DNA of 64,000 nt from Flavobacterium psychrophilum (lineage in GTDB: Bacteria; Bacteroidota; Bacteroidia; Flavobacteriales; Flavobacteriaceae). Location of the stretch: assembly GCA_945862065.1 (NCBI GenBank), contig CAMAWT010000008.1, positions 62,001-126,000 of the forward strand, given 5' to 3'. The notes under the pieces are model-generated. The model was not told the origin of the DNA, ran no database searches, and worked only from the letters and a program-made list of their open reading frames with translations. Positions 49,098 to 58,959 of the stretch are shown piece by piece (position 1 is the stretch's first letter; each line of letters begins with the position of its first letter). Made by a program: the position numbers and the translations under genes.

Positions 49098-49799
49098 ATG
49101 AATAAAATCATCCACTATCAAGATTTAGGAAACAAAGATTACAAAGAAACTTGGGCATATCAAGAAGAATTGTTCAAGCAAATTGTTGATCAAAAAATTC
49201 AGAATAGAAGTCTTGAAACACCTGTAGAAACGTCAAATTATTTTTTATATGTTTCGCATCCGCATGTTTATACCTTAGGTAAAAGTGGTGATTTGAGTAA
49301 TTTATTGCTTTCCGAAAAACAATTGGAGGCAAAAGGAGCTACATTTTACAAAATCAATCGAGGTGGCGACATAACGTATCACGGACCCGGACAAATTGTG
49401 GGATATCCTATTTTAGATTTAGAGAATTTTTTTACAGATATTCATAAATATTTACGTTTTTTGGAAGAAGCGATTATTTTGACTTTAGCAGAATACAATA
49501 TAATAGGTACGCGTAGTGATGGTGAAACCGGTGTTTGGCTTGATGCGGGAACGCCGTTTGCAAGAAAAATTTGTGCTATGGGCGTTCGTGCCTCGAGATG
49601 GGTCACGATGCATGGTTTTGCATTGAACGTAAATGTCGATTTAGGATATTTTGATAATATAATTCCGTGTGGCATTCGTGGAAAGGCAGTAACCTCTATG
49701 AATGTTGAGTTGGGAGTAAATAATGTTGATGAAGACGAAGTAAAGGATAAAATTTTGAAACATTTTGCGATTTTGTTTGAAGCAGTGATTTTGAGATAG
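49098..49799 (+). CDS. lipB: Octanoyl-[acyl-carrier-protein]:protein N-octanoyltransferase
   Basis: LipB moves octanoate from ACP to lipoyl domains of 2-oxoacid dehydrogenases and GcvH. The 233-residue length fits. The signature RGGDITYHGPGQ is at 88-99, Lys157 lies in ARKICAMGVR, TMHGFALNV at 170-178, and the acyl-carrying Cys191 is in IPCGI. The gene stands alone with its own promoter box. Its 3' flank is an unusual minisatellite. Confidence 0.97.
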   Translation: MNKIIHYQDLGNKDYKETWAYQEELFKQIVDQKIQNRSLETPVETSNYFLYVSHPHVYTLGKSGDLSNLLLSEKQLEAKGATFYKINRGGDITYHGPGQIVGYPILDLENFFTDIHKYLRFLEEAIILTLAEYNIIGTRSDGETGVWLDAGTPFARKICAMGVRASRWVTMHGFALNVNVDLGYFDNIIPCGIRGKAVTSMNVELGVNNVDEDEVKDKILKHFAILFEAVILR

Positions 49800-49802
49800 T
49801 TT

Positions 49803-49945
49803 TCAGTCGCAGTCACAGTTTTCAGTCAAAGTCACAGTTTTTAGTCGCAGTCGCAGTCGCAGTTTGCAGTCACAGTTTTCAGTCACAGTCACAGTTTTTA
49901 GTCGCAGTCACAGTCATCTTATCAGTTTTTAGTAACAGTTTTTTT
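49803..49945. repeat. Minisatellite, left array (CAGTCGCAGT / CACAGTTTT words)
   Basis: About 140 bases composed of CAGTCG, CAGTCA, CAGTTT and TAGTCG words. It runs from 4 bases after the lipB stop. It is the reverse-complement type of the right array. Confidence 0.85.
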
Positions 49946-49984
49946 AGTTTAAGTAGCAGTTTTCATAAGCGATTTTGTATTACA

Positions 49985-50162
49985 CTGCCAACTGCGACAG
50001 CCAACTGCGACCGAAAAATGCAACTGCAAACTGCAACTGCAAACTGCAACTTCAAACTGCGACTGCAAACTGCGACTGCAAACTGCGACTGCAAACTGTG
50101 ACTGCAAACTGTGACTGCAAACTGCGACTGAAAACTGCGACTGAAAACTGCGACTGAAAACT
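49985..50162. repeat. Minisatellite, right array (13-bp unit CAAACTGCGACTG)
   Basis: About 13 units of CAAACTGCGACTG and variants (GCAACT, GTGACT, GAAAACT). The unit of 13 bases keeps every frame open over stretches, giving spurious open frames on both strands. It runs up to the rnhB stop codon. About 40 bases separate it from the left, inverted array. Confidence 0.85.
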
Positions 50163-50828
50163 TTAAAACTCCAACTCCAACTGTTCAGCCAATAATCTAA
50201 AACTAGTTCGGTGGTATTTCGTAATTCCATATTTTTTGATGGCTTCTCTATGTTCTTTAGTAGGATAACCTTTGTTTTTTTTCCAATTATACATTGGGAA
50301 TTCCTCATGAATTTTATTCATGTATGCATCTCGATAGGTTTTTGCTAGTACAGATGCTGCAGCGATATTTAGGTATTTTGAATCTCCTTTAATAATACTT
50401 GTAAACGGAATGTTATGAAAAGTATTCAAATTGGTTGGAGCAAATCTTTTTATTGACAGACTTTTTTCGTCATGATTTTTTTGTAGCGAACTGTTTCCGT
50501 CTACAATTATATAGAGTGGCTTCGGGTTTAATTTCAAAATACTAGCTTGCATTGCTTTTACAGAGGCGTATAAAATATTTGTTTCGTCAATAAAAGTTGC
50601 ATCCAAATGAGTTACGGCAAAACAAATTGCTTTTTCTTCAATAATAGGTTTTAGTTTTTCTCTTGTTTTTTCAGAAAGTTGTTTGGAATCATTTAAAAGT
50701 AACAATTCAAAATGTTGCGGCATAATAACAGCTGCTGCAGTAACAGGACCTGCAAGACAACCTCTGCCGGCTTCGTCAGTTCCAGATTCTAAATCAAAAT
50801 CAGAATATTGTAATGGTAGCATCTTCAT
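50163..50828 (-). CDS. rnhB: Ribonuclease HII
   Basis: RNase HII removes ribonucleotides and RNA primers from DNA. I start at the ATG at 50828, giving 221 residues; the frame extends upstream to a TTG, but the promoter box lies in between. [21 protein letters not shown] (with Asp18 and Glu19) is the type II signature, IIVDGNSS carries the third acidic residue and [24 protein letters not shown] the fourth. Its end abuts the minisatellite. Confidence 0.95.
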   Translation of the reverse strand: MKMLPLQYSDFDLESGTDEAGRGCLAGPVTAAAVIMPQHFELLLLNDSKQLSEKTREKLKPIIEEKAICFAVTHLDATFIDETNILYASVKAMQASILKLNPKPLYIIVDGNSSLQKNHDEKSLSIKRFAPTNLNTFHNIPFTSIIKGDSKYLNIAAASVLAKTYRDAYMNKIHEEFPMYNWKKNKGYPTKEHREAIKKYGITKYHRTSFRLLAEQLELEF

Positions 50829-50840
50829 TTTTATAAAACA

Positions 50841-50848
50841 CAAAAATA
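50841..50848 (-). promoter_or_regulatory. -7 promoter box (TATTTTTG) of rnhB
   Basis: Minus-strand full match to TAnnTTTG, 13 bases before the ATG at 50828, which gives a very short leader and excludes the upstream TTG start. Confidence 0.5.
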
Positions 50849-51055
50849 GTAAGATATGACTCAAATTATATAAAAAAGCTGTTTTTTTAATAACTTAAAT
50901 TTTGTTGCCATTTCTTGAAAAATTATCTTTATTTTAGCAGTTAACCATTTTATTAAGCAAAATAATTTCAATTTAATTCAAATTTTAACACTTGTTGATT
51001 TTTTATTTTAATTTTTTTTTATTTAGTTTGCATTATTAACTCAATCAAATTAACT

Positions 51056-54000
51056 ATGAAATTAAAGTTTAAATGGCTTTTTTCGCTATTATTAGCGTTA
51101 ACAATGCAGTTTTCTTTTTCTCAAGAGAAAACAATTACGGGAGTTGTGTCTGACAATGTTGGACCAATACCAGGGGCAAATGTGGTAGTGAAAGGTACCA
51201 AAAATGGAGTTCAAACCGATTTAGACGGAAAGTATTCAATCAAAGCAAAGGCAGGTGATGTTTTAGTCGCTTCTTTTGTTGGGATGGAAGACACATCAGT
51301 TAAGGTTGGAGCTTCTAATGTAATCAATGTAAAATTACAAACAGGAGTTAATTTGAAAGAAGTTGTAGTTCAAACCAATTTTGGTTACTACTCTAAAGAT
51401 TCAAGAAAATTATCTTCTTCTGTATCAACAATCTCAGCAGAAGAAATTGCTCGTCAAACACCAACTATTACAGTTGCAAATGCCTTACAAGGACAAGCAG
51501 CAGGGGTGCAAGTTACCAATGCAAACGGTCGTCCAGGAGCAGGAGCATTTGTTTCTGTGCGTGGAGCGGTAAGTATTACTGGTGGTGATGCTTCAGCGAT
51601 TTATGTTGTTGACGGAGCGTTTGTATCTGCTGGTGAAATTTCATCGTTAAACAATGGTGATATTGAATCTGTGTCTGTTTTAAAAGACGGAGCATCTGCA
51701 GCTATTTACGGTGTTCGTGGAGCAAACGGAGTAGTAGTAATAACTACAAAACGTGGAAAAAACGCGAAGGCTAAATTCCAAATTAGTAGTTCTACAGGAA
51801 CTAGCAGAAAAATCAAAGATCCGTTTCAAATGATGAACGCATCTCAAAAAATTGACTACGAAACTCAAATTGGTCAAGGTAACTCAATTGGTAGAACTCC
51901 AGAAGTTTTAGCACAATGGAGAGCATTAGATCATAATTGGCAAGATGATTTGTTACAAGACGGTAACATTCAAAACACTACTTTTTCTTACCAAGGTGGA
52001 GATACTAAATTTACTAATTTCTTATCTGTAGGTTACACTGAAGATACCGGAATTATTAAAAACTTAAATGGTTTTAATAGAATTACAGCAAGATACAACA
52101 GCGAATACCAAGCAAACGATACATTCAAGTTTGGTTTCAATGTAGGTGGATCTTACGAAAAATCTAATTTATCAAGAGATAGAAATAATGCTCAAAACCC
52201 ATTTAGAGCTATGTATGACTATAACGCATACCAGCCGTTATATGCTAGAGATGCTATAGGAAATGTAGTGCTTGACGCAACTGGAGCGCCAGTATTCAAT
52301 ACAGTATTAGAAGGTGGTTTCCCAATTGCAGAGGCAATTTTAAACAATACAGAGCAAACAAGAAACTTCAGAATTTACGGAAGACCTAACATGCAAATGA
52401 AAATTGCTAAAGATTTGAAATTTACTTCTCAAATGAACTTGAATTATGAAAGATATCAAAGAGAGTCTTTTACTAAGCCATTTTCATTTTTGGACAATAT
52501 TGTAGGAGATCCTACTGCTAGAGGTTCAAAAACAGACAATGGATCTGATAACCTAGAGTATCAATTTACAAACTCTTTGAATTATAAATATTCAATCAAA
52601 GACAAGCACAATTTTGATGCATCTGTAATGTACGAATATTTCAAATCAAATTTCAGATCACATACTTTAACAAGAAAAGGTTATGTAAATGGAGATTTGC
52701 CAACTGCAGGTACTGCCGTTGTTGGGGTTCCTTCTACATCTAGATTTGAGAATGCAACAATAAGTATGTTCAGTAATATTGATTATGACTATGACGGAAA
52801 ATACTTAGTTTCGTTATATGGTCGTAGAGACGGATCATCACTTTTAGGAAAAAACAATAAATATGAGTTTGCAAAAGGTGCTTCGATCGGTTGGAATGTA
52901 ACAAAGGAATCATTTTTAAGCAATGTAACTTGGTTAAACAATTTGAAAGTAAGAGCTTCTTATGGTGAATTAAATTCTACAGCAGGTGTTGGAAGTTATA
53001 GTGCACAAAATATTTTCGCAACTACACCTTATGCTGGAAATATTTCTACTGTAATTACAGGAAGTACAGTTGGTAATGATGATCTTAGATTTGAAAAAGC
53101 GCGTAAATTAGAGTTTGGTTTAGAGTCTTCAATGTTAAACAATTGGATTTCATTTTCAACTTCTTTGTTTAAAGATAAGCGAGTTGATTTTATTTATGGA
53201 GATAGTACAACACAAGGACCTACATGGGGTACTCTTATTAACGCAGGAGATTGGACTTCAAACGGTATAGAATTGGAATTAAAAGCATTTGCTATCAAAA
53301 ATGCAAATACAACCTTACAATTTTATGTTAATGCAGCTTCTTTTGATAGAGAAATTAATAAGTTGAACCGTCCAAATGATCCAAACAATCAATTGTTGAG
53401 AGGTTTAACAGTTAACAAAGTTGGTTTTCAACCCGATGAGTTTTTCCTTGTTCCTTACGCAGGAGTTGATCCAGCAACAGGTTTAGCTACTTACAGAAAA
53501 TTAGACGGAACGATTACATCTACTTTTTCTGAAAATGATAGAGTATTGACAGGTAAAACACCTTATGCTAAATATGAGGGTGGTTTTGGATTCCAATTTA
53601 CGCACAAAGGATTTGATGTGTCAACTGATTTTGTATTTAAACAAGGGAACTATACCTATAACTACATGTGGCAAAACATGATTGCAGACGGAAGTGCTCC
53701 AACAAGAAATCAGGCAGTTAATGCTTTTGATTATTGGACACCTACCAATACAACGGCTTCTTTGCCAAGACCAAGACAGTTTTCTGGTGTTAACTCAAAT
53801 TTAACTTCAGATCGTTTCTTGGAAGATGCAAGTTACATCCGTTTGAGAAATTTAAATATTGGATATAATTTTACTAAAAAATTAATTCCAGCATTACCTA
53901 TTGATCAATTGAGAGTTTATGTTCAAATGCAAAACCTATTAACATGGTCGAAATTTAATGGAGATCCAGAAGTAGGAACAGGAAGTGGTGAAAGCCAAAC

Positions 54001-54085
54001 TTCATTATTAGTACCTGGACAATTTGCTTTATATTCTTATCCAACAGTTCAATCATTCCTTTTTGGAATATCAATTAATTTATAA
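51056..54085 (+). CDS. SusC/RagA-family TonB-dependent outer-membrane transporter, first copy
   Basis: A 1009-residue SusC-type porin. Signal peptide 1-22, then a carboxypeptidase-regulatory-like beta domain (about 25-105; ITGVVSDNVGPIPGANVVVKGT), a TonB-box-like LKEVVV, the plug domain (about 115-230; ALQGQAAGVQVTNANGRPG, IYVVDGAF, SVLKDGASAAIYGVRGANGVVVITTKRG) and a 22-stranded barrel ending in YSYPTVQSFLFGISINL with terminal aromatic-hydrophobic pattern. It works with the SusD-like lipoprotein 8 bases downstream and with TonB. Substrate unknown. Upstream 50865-51055 carries TTAGTTTG, a near match to the -7 box, about 25 bases before the ATG. Confidence 0.95.
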   Translation: MKLKFKWLFSLLLALTMQFSFSQEKTITGVVSDNVGPIPGANVVVKGTKNGVQTDLDGKYSIKAKAGDVLVASFVGMEDTSVKVGASNVINVKLQTGVNLKEVVVQTNFGYYSKDSRKLSSSVSTISAEEIARQTPTITVANALQGQAAGVQVTNANGRPGAGAFVSVRGAVSITGGDASAIYVVDGAFVSAGEISSLNNGDIESVSVLKDGASAAIYGVRGANGVVVITTKRGKNAKAKFQISSSTGTSRKIKDPFQMMNASQKIDYETQIGQGNSIGRTPEVLAQWRALDHNWQDDLLQDGNIQNTTFSYQGGDTKFTNFLSVGYTEDTGIIKNLNGFNRITARYNSEYQANDTFKFGFNVGGSYEKSNLSRDRNNAQNPFRAMYDYNAYQPLYARDAIGNVVLDATGAPVFNTVLEGGFPIAEAILNNTEQTRNFRIYGRPNMQMKIAKDLKFTSQMNLNYERYQRESFTKPFSFLDNIVGDPTARGSKTDNGSDNLEYQFTNSLNYKYSIKDKHNFDASVMYEYFKSNFRSHTLTRKGYVNGDLPTAGTAVVGVPSTSRFENATISMFSNIDYDYDGKYLVSLYGRRDGSSLLGKNNKYEFAKGASIGWNVTKESFLSNVTWLNNLKVRASYGELNSTAGVGSYSAQNIFATTPYAGNISTVITGSTVGNDDLRFEKARKLEFGLESSMLNNWISFSTSLFKDKRVDFIYGDSTTQGPTWGTLINAGDWTSNGIELELKAFAIKNANTTLQFYVNAASFDREINKLNRPNDPNNQLLRGLTVNKVGFQPDEFFLVPYAGVDPATGLATYRKLDGTITSTFSENDRVLTGKTPYAKYEGGFGFQFTHKGFDVSTDFVFKQGNYTYNYMWQNMIADGSAPTRNQAVNAFDYWTPTNTTASLPRPRQFSGVNSNLTSDRFLEDASYIRLRNLNIGYNFTKKLIPALPIDQLRVYVQMQNLLTWSKFNGDPEVGTGSGESQTSLLVPGQFALYSYPTVQSFLFGISINL

Positions 54086-54093
54086 TCATAATT

Positions 54094-55527
54094 ATGAAAA
54101 AAATCATTTATTTAATTGCATTTTCTCTTGCATTTGTATCTTGTACAAATGAAGATATTACTTTCACTCCTTACAACTCTGTAAGTGAGTCAATAGTGTT
54201 ACGTAATCAAGGAGACCTTGAGAACATGCTTAACGGAGCCTACTCTTACATGATTAAAAACGGAGGGGCTGGCGGTTACGGGTCAGAATTTATAATAGAT
54301 TCTGAAGTAATTACAGACAACATAATTTTAAAGCAAGACGGTAGACAATCAAACGCTTCAGGATTCAGACTTTTGTCGGTTCCAAGTAGTTCACATTTTG
54401 ATTATTTTGTTTCTGCTTATAGACCTGCAGAGTTTGCAACTCGTATTATTGACAATATTAATGTAGCTCCTGCTAGTGCAGCTAGAGATAATATCGAAGG
54501 GCAAGCTCGTTTCCTTAGAGCGCTTAATATGTTTGATATGGCTAGAATTTATTCTAAAATCCCTACCCAATCAGCAGATGCAAATGCTTCTTTAGGGATG
54601 TATTATTTGGACACTGTAGATCCATTTGGTAAACCATCTAGACCAACAGTTGCTGATACTTACACTAAAATCATTAACGATTTATTAATTGCTAAAGATA
54701 AAATAGGAACTACAAATACATTAGCTTCAGGAAAAGCTTCTAAAGCGGCAGTATTTGCTTTGTTGTCAAGAGTTTACTTGTATATGGGAGATTACCAAAA
54801 AGTTATTGATTATGGTACACTAGCTGTTGCTGGCAACACTGTGTGTTCAATAGCAACCTTTCCAGCTTTATGGCAAGATGTAAATTCAAATGGAGTTTTA
54901 TTTAAACTTAGAATTGATCAAGTAGACGGGGTAACTCCTGGAGTTATATTCAATCAAACAATCAGTGGTCAAATTCGTTCAGAGTATGTACTACAAAAAA
55001 GTGTTTATGATTTGTTTACTGCTAGTGATGTTAGAAAAACAGCTTATTTTAGACAAGGTGTGTATGCAGGTTCCAACTACAATCACGTAATCAAATATTT
55101 AACTAGACCAACAGGAAACCCTGCAATATTAGATATTAAAGTTATACGTTTGGAAGAGGTTTACCTAAATATGGCTGAAGCTCAGTACAGATTGAATGGT
55201 GGTGGATTGGCGCACTTAAATGCAGTAAGATCTCAACGTTATGCTTCATTTACTTCACCAGGAGAAACAGGTCAAGCATTGCTTGATGCCATTCTTCTTG
55301 AAAGAAGATTGGAATTGTTTTGTGAAATGGATCGTTTCTTTACTTTAAAAAGATTAGGTCTTTCAATGACAAGAAATGCAGTAGAGGGTGATAAGGCTGA
55401 TGGAACGGGACAAAAAGTAGAAGCTTCTTCTTTAAGCATTCCTGCTGGAAATTTCAAATGGCAATTACCAATACCACAGTCACAAATTGATATAAATTCA
55501 AATTTACAACAAAACCCAGGTTATTAA
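54094..55527 (+). CDS. SusD/RagB-family outer-membrane lipoprotein, first copy
   Basis: A 477-residue lipoprotein (lipobox AFVSC, Cys17). SusD-type features are the TPR-like helical scaffold (EGQARFLRALNMFDMARIYSKIPTQ), LEEVYLNMAEAQYRLNGG, HLNAVRSQRY, LLERRLELFCEMDRFFTLKRLG and the end QSQIDINSNLQQNPGY. SusD proteins form the lid over a SusC barrel and bind the substrate at the cell surface. The preceding gene is its partner. No enzyme gene is attached to this pair; a good terminator follows. Confidence 0.94.
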   Translation: MKKIIYLIAFSLAFVSCTNEDITFTPYNSVSESIVLRNQGDLENMLNGAYSYMIKNGGAGGYGSEFIIDSEVITDNIILKQDGRQSNASGFRLLSVPSSSHFDYFVSAYRPAEFATRIIDNINVAPASAARDNIEGQARFLRALNMFDMARIYSKIPTQSADANASLGMYYLDTVDPFGKPSRPTVADTYTKIINDLLIAKDKIGTTNTLASGKASKAAVFALLSRVYLYMGDYQKVIDYGTLAVAGNTVCSIATFPALWQDVNSNGVLFKLRIDQVDGVTPGVIFNQTISGQIRSEYVLQKSVYDLFTASDVRKTAYFRQGVYAGSNYNHVIKYLTRPTGNPAILDIKVIRLEEVYLNMAEAQYRLNGGGLAHLNAVRSQRYASFTSPGETGQALLDAILLERRLELFCEMDRFFTLKRLGLSMTRNAVEGDKADGTGQKVEASSLSIPAGNFKWQLPIPQSQIDINSNLQQNPGY

Positions 55528-55553
55528 TAATTCCTGAAGTTTTTATAATAATT

Positions 55554-55580
55554 AGAGCCCGATTGTATCGGGCTCTTTTT
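55554..55580 (+). terminator. Terminator after the first susC/susD pair
   Basis: Perfect 10-bp stem AGAGCCCGAT / ATCGGGCTCT, TGT loop, T-run. The second pair is therefore a separate transcript. Confidence 0.9.
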
Positions 55581-55755
55581 ATTTATATTCGTTTAGAAAT
55601 CAAATTATTAAATAATAGTTACTGTAATAATGCTACATATAATTTCTTCATAATTTAAAATTTAACATTCGTTAATTGCATTATTTCATGTTAATATTTG
55701 GTTAATTAAGAAATTATTAAGAAGTTTGCGGAATAACTAACTCAAAAAAATTAAT

Positions 55756-58700
55756 ATGAGATCGAAGTTCAAATGGATTTTTACGCTTTTAGTAGCGTTG
55801 ACAATGCAGTTTTCGTTTGCACAAGACAAAACTGTAAGTGGTGTTGTGTCTGACAATGTTGGACCTATTCCTGGTGCTAATGTGGTTGTTAAAGGAACAA
55901 CACGTAGTACACAAACTGATATGGATGGAAAATATTCTGTCAAAGCTAAGCAAGGAGAAACTTTAGTATTCTCTTTTCTTGGATTAGCAACTCAAGAAGT
56001 TAAAGTAGGTGCTTCAAACACAATTAGTGTGAAGTTAGCAGCTGGTGCAACTGAATTGAAAGAAGTTTTTGTTGGTGCCATGGGTATCAAAAGAACGAAA
56101 GATGCTGTAGTTTCTTCTCAAAAGCAAATTGGTGCAGCTGAATTAACTCAAGCAAACAACCCGAATGCTGTTCAGTCTTTGGCTGGTAAAGTATCTGGTT
56201 TGCAAGTATCAACTGTAAGTAATGGTGTTTCGCCAACAGTTAGAATTGTATTACGTGGTAATAGAACTATTACTGGAGACAACCAAGCATTGGTAATTAT
56301 TGATAATGCAATTTCTTCTGCTTCTGTATTACAACAACTTCCGCCAGATGTAATTGAAAACGTTAACATTATCAAAGGTGCTCAAGGTGCTGCATTGTAT
56401 GGTGCGCAAGGGGTAAATGGTGTTATCATCGTTACTACTAAAAAAGGAACGAAAAAAGAGAAATTCACTTTTGGATTTAACTCTGCAATTGATTTTGAAT
56501 CGATTAGCTTTATTCCAGAAAGACAAATGGAATACGGTCAAGGATGGGCTACTGATCCAGGTTTTGCTGGACCAAGCATACCTGCAAACTCAGGATTTGT
56601 GCCATGGGAAAATGGTTCTTGGGGTCCTGCTTTTGTTGGTGGAGGAATGCCTGCAATGGTACCAGTTGGTATGCCGCAAGCTGATGGATCATTCTTTATG
56701 ACAGAATATGCTCCAATTAAAGACAATATCAAACAATTCTTCAAAACAGGATCATTAACTCAAAACGGATTCAACTTTAATGTTGGTGGTTCTGATTCAT
56801 ATGCGTTCTTGTCTGTAAACAGACAAACTACAGATTTCGTAGTTCAAGATGATCAATTACAAAGAACTTCATTTTTGTTCAAAGCTGGAAAACAATTTGG
56901 AAAATTCAGAGTTGATGGAAACGTTAACTACATTAACCAAAATACATCTCAAACAGACAGTGATTTATTTGAAGATTTAATTCAAACAGCTACAAACGTA
57001 CCAGTTAGTAGATTTAAAAATTCTGGTAATGAAGGACACTGGACAGTTTATGCTCAAAACCCTTATTGGATTACAGATGCCGTTCGTTTTGACAACAGAT
57101 CAGATGTTTTCAATGGAATTGCTACATTGTCTTATGACTTTAACAAACACATTAGTGTAAGTTACAATGCAAACATTCAGATTTCATCTTCAGATGCTCA
57201 ATCTCATAGAGATGCTTTCACTAATATTTCAGCTCCATTCAGTATAGCTCCTTACAATTATTATGGTGCTACAACGGAGTCTTATGAAGCTTTAGGAGGT
57301 TCTGCTTCAGGTTCGTCTTATTTTGCAAATCAAGCTTCATCTACAAATATTTATACAGATTTGTTAGTGAATTTTGATTATGATTTAACAAAAGATTTGA
57401 ATTTAAAAGTGAATGTTGGTAACAACATCCAAGACAGAATGTTTAGAATTACTTCTCAGGGAGGTTCTAATCTAGATGTTCCAGGTTTTTACCATATTTC
57501 AAACGTATTAAACCCATCAAATCCAGCTACACTTGACAATAGATTGACAAGAAGTAGAAGAATTGCAGGATTTGTGAATGCTGATTTAAACTACAAAGAT
57601 TATTTATTCTTGAATGCTACAGCTCGTGGTGAGGAATATTCTGCAGTTAAAAATGCTTATTTTTATCCTTCTGTAGGGGTTTCATTTATTCCTACAAAAG
57701 CATTTGAAAATATTAAATCAGATAAATTTAACTATGCTAAAATCAATGCATCATACACATCTGTTGGTAATACGTCAGCGGTTGGTCCTTATGCAACTAA
57801 CAATTTAGCAGTTATTCCTTCAGGATTTCCTTATGGTGATTTAGCATCTTATGCTTATAATCAAGTTCCAACGAATCCAAATATCAAACCAGAGTTCGTA
57901 AATACACTTGAAATAGGTGCTCAATTAGGTTTCTTTAACGATAGAGTTACAGTTGAAGGTTCATTCTACATGGCTAAAACTAAAGATTTGATCACTAGAG
58001 CAACTTCATCTTCAGCTTCTGGAAATGCATCTTATTTAACTAACATTGGTGAATTAGAAAACAAAGGATTTGAAATCGATTTAGGATTTGTACCGGTTAA
58101 AACACAAGATTTCAAATGGGATTTAAGAACGAACTATACAACTTACAAAACGAAAGTATTAAAATTGGCTGAAGGAGCAACAAGCGTTAACTTGTTGACA
58201 AATGGTGAAGTAGGTATTTTTGCTGAAGTAGGTGAGCAATTTCCTTTAATTAAAGGTACTGCTTTCGTAAGAGACGCACAAGGTAACATTATCGTGAATG
58301 CAAACGGTACACCACAAAAAACCTCTACTTTAGAGAAATTAGGTAAAGGTGTTCCAGATTATATTGTTGGTTTAACAAACTCTTTCGATTACAAAGGTTT
58401 AAAATTAACGGTTGTGGCTGATTATAGAACAGGTGCTTCAACGTATTCAGAAATGAGAAGATTGATGTTATTTACAGGAGGTGATATGGATACAGCTGGA
58501 TTTGATAGAAATTTAGGTATTGTTGTTCCAAATTCTGTTATCTTGGATCCTGTTACAGGTACGTATGTAGCCAACACTACACCTGCATTGGGTGCTAGTT
58601 CTGCGGGTGTATTGAATTATTTCACTACAACATTCAGAACTACAGGTGAGGCTAACATGGTTGATGCTTCTGCATTGAAAATTAGAGAAATCTCTTTAAG

Positions 58701-58947
58701 CTATGCTTTACCTAAAAAATTCATTGAAAAAGCAGGTTTAGAGTCTTTCAGAATTGGTATAAACGCTCGTAATCCTTTCGTATTCTTAGCTGACGGTTCT
58801 TTATTGAAAGCTAAAAATGGATATGAAAACAGAGGGTATTTAGATCCTGAAGCTTCTACAACTGCTGGAAATGCTCAAGGATATACTAACATTGGTCAAT
58901 ATCCAACTACTAGAACGTTTGGTGCTAGTATTAATTTAACATTCTAA
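55756..58947 (+). CDS. SusC/RagA-family TonB-dependent outer-membrane transporter, second copy
   Basis: A 1063-residue SusC-type porin. Its first 100 residues are very close to the first SusC (both have ALTMQFSF and VVSDNVGPIPGANVVVKGT), while the plug and barrel differ clearly. Plug motifs are VQSLAGKVSGLQVSTVSNG, ALVIIDNAI, and NIIKGAQGAALYGAQGVNGVIIVTTKKG; the end is TRTFGASINLTF. It is followed after a few bases by a SusD-like gene of a different subfamily. The short leader resembles that of the first susC (GTTTGC...AATAACTAACTCA), suggesting shared regulation. Confidence 0.95.
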   Translation: MRSKFKWIFTLLVALTMQFSFAQDKTVSGVVSDNVGPIPGANVVVKGTTRSTQTDMDGKYSVKAKQGETLVFSFLGLATQEVKVGASNTISVKLAAGATELKEVFVGAMGIKRTKDAVVSSQKQIGAAELTQANNPNAVQSLAGKVSGLQVSTVSNGVSPTVRIVLRGNRTITGDNQALVIIDNAISSASVLQQLPPDVIENVNIIKGAQGAALYGAQGVNGVIIVTTKKGTKKEKFTFGFNSAIDFESISFIPERQMEYGQGWATDPGFAGPSIPANSGFVPWENGSWGPAFVGGGMPAMVPVGMPQADGSFFMTEYAPIKDNIKQFFKTGSLTQNGFNFNVGGSDSYAFLSVNRQTTDFVVQDDQLQRTSFLFKAGKQFGKFRVDGNVNYINQNTSQTDSDLFEDLIQTATNVPVSRFKNSGNEGHWTVYAQNPYWITDAVRFDNRSDVFNGIATLSYDFNKHISVSYNANIQISSSDAQSHRDAFTNISAPFSIAPYNYYGATTESYEALGGSASGSSYFANQASSTNIYTDLLVNFDYDLTKDLNLKVNVGNNIQDRMFRITSQGGSNLDVPGFYHISNVLNPSNPATLDNRLTRSRRIAGFVNADLNYKDYLFLNATARGEEYSAVKNAYFYPSVGVSFIPTKAFENIKSDKFNYAKINASYTSVGNTSAVGPYATNNLAVIPSGFPYGDLASYAYNQVPTNPNIKPEFVNTLEIGAQLGFFNDRVTVEGSFYMAKTKDLITRATSSSASGNASYLTNIGELENKGFEIDLGFVPVKTQDFKWDLRTNYTTYKTKVLKLAEGATSVNLLTNGEVGIFAEVGEQFPLIKGTAFVRDAQGNIIVNANGTPQKTSTLEKLGKGVPDYIVGLTNSFDYKGLKLTVVADYRTGASTYSEMRRLMLFTGGDMDTAGFDRNLGIVVPNSVILDPVTGTYVANTTPALGASSAGVLNYFTTTFRTTGEANMVDASALKIREISLSYALPKKFIEKAGLESFRIGINARNPFVFLADGSLLKAKNGYENRGYLDPEASTTAGNAQGYTNIGQYPTTRTFGASINLTF

Positions 58948-58959
58948 TTTATAATGTTT

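Noticed and set aside
49985..50162. Possible CRISPR array or repeat protein gene in the CAAACTGCGACTG tract
   Set aside because: The units are directly adjacent 13-mers with no spacers and no cas genes are near. The open frames across it on both strands result from the repeat composition and overlap rnhB on the minus strand.
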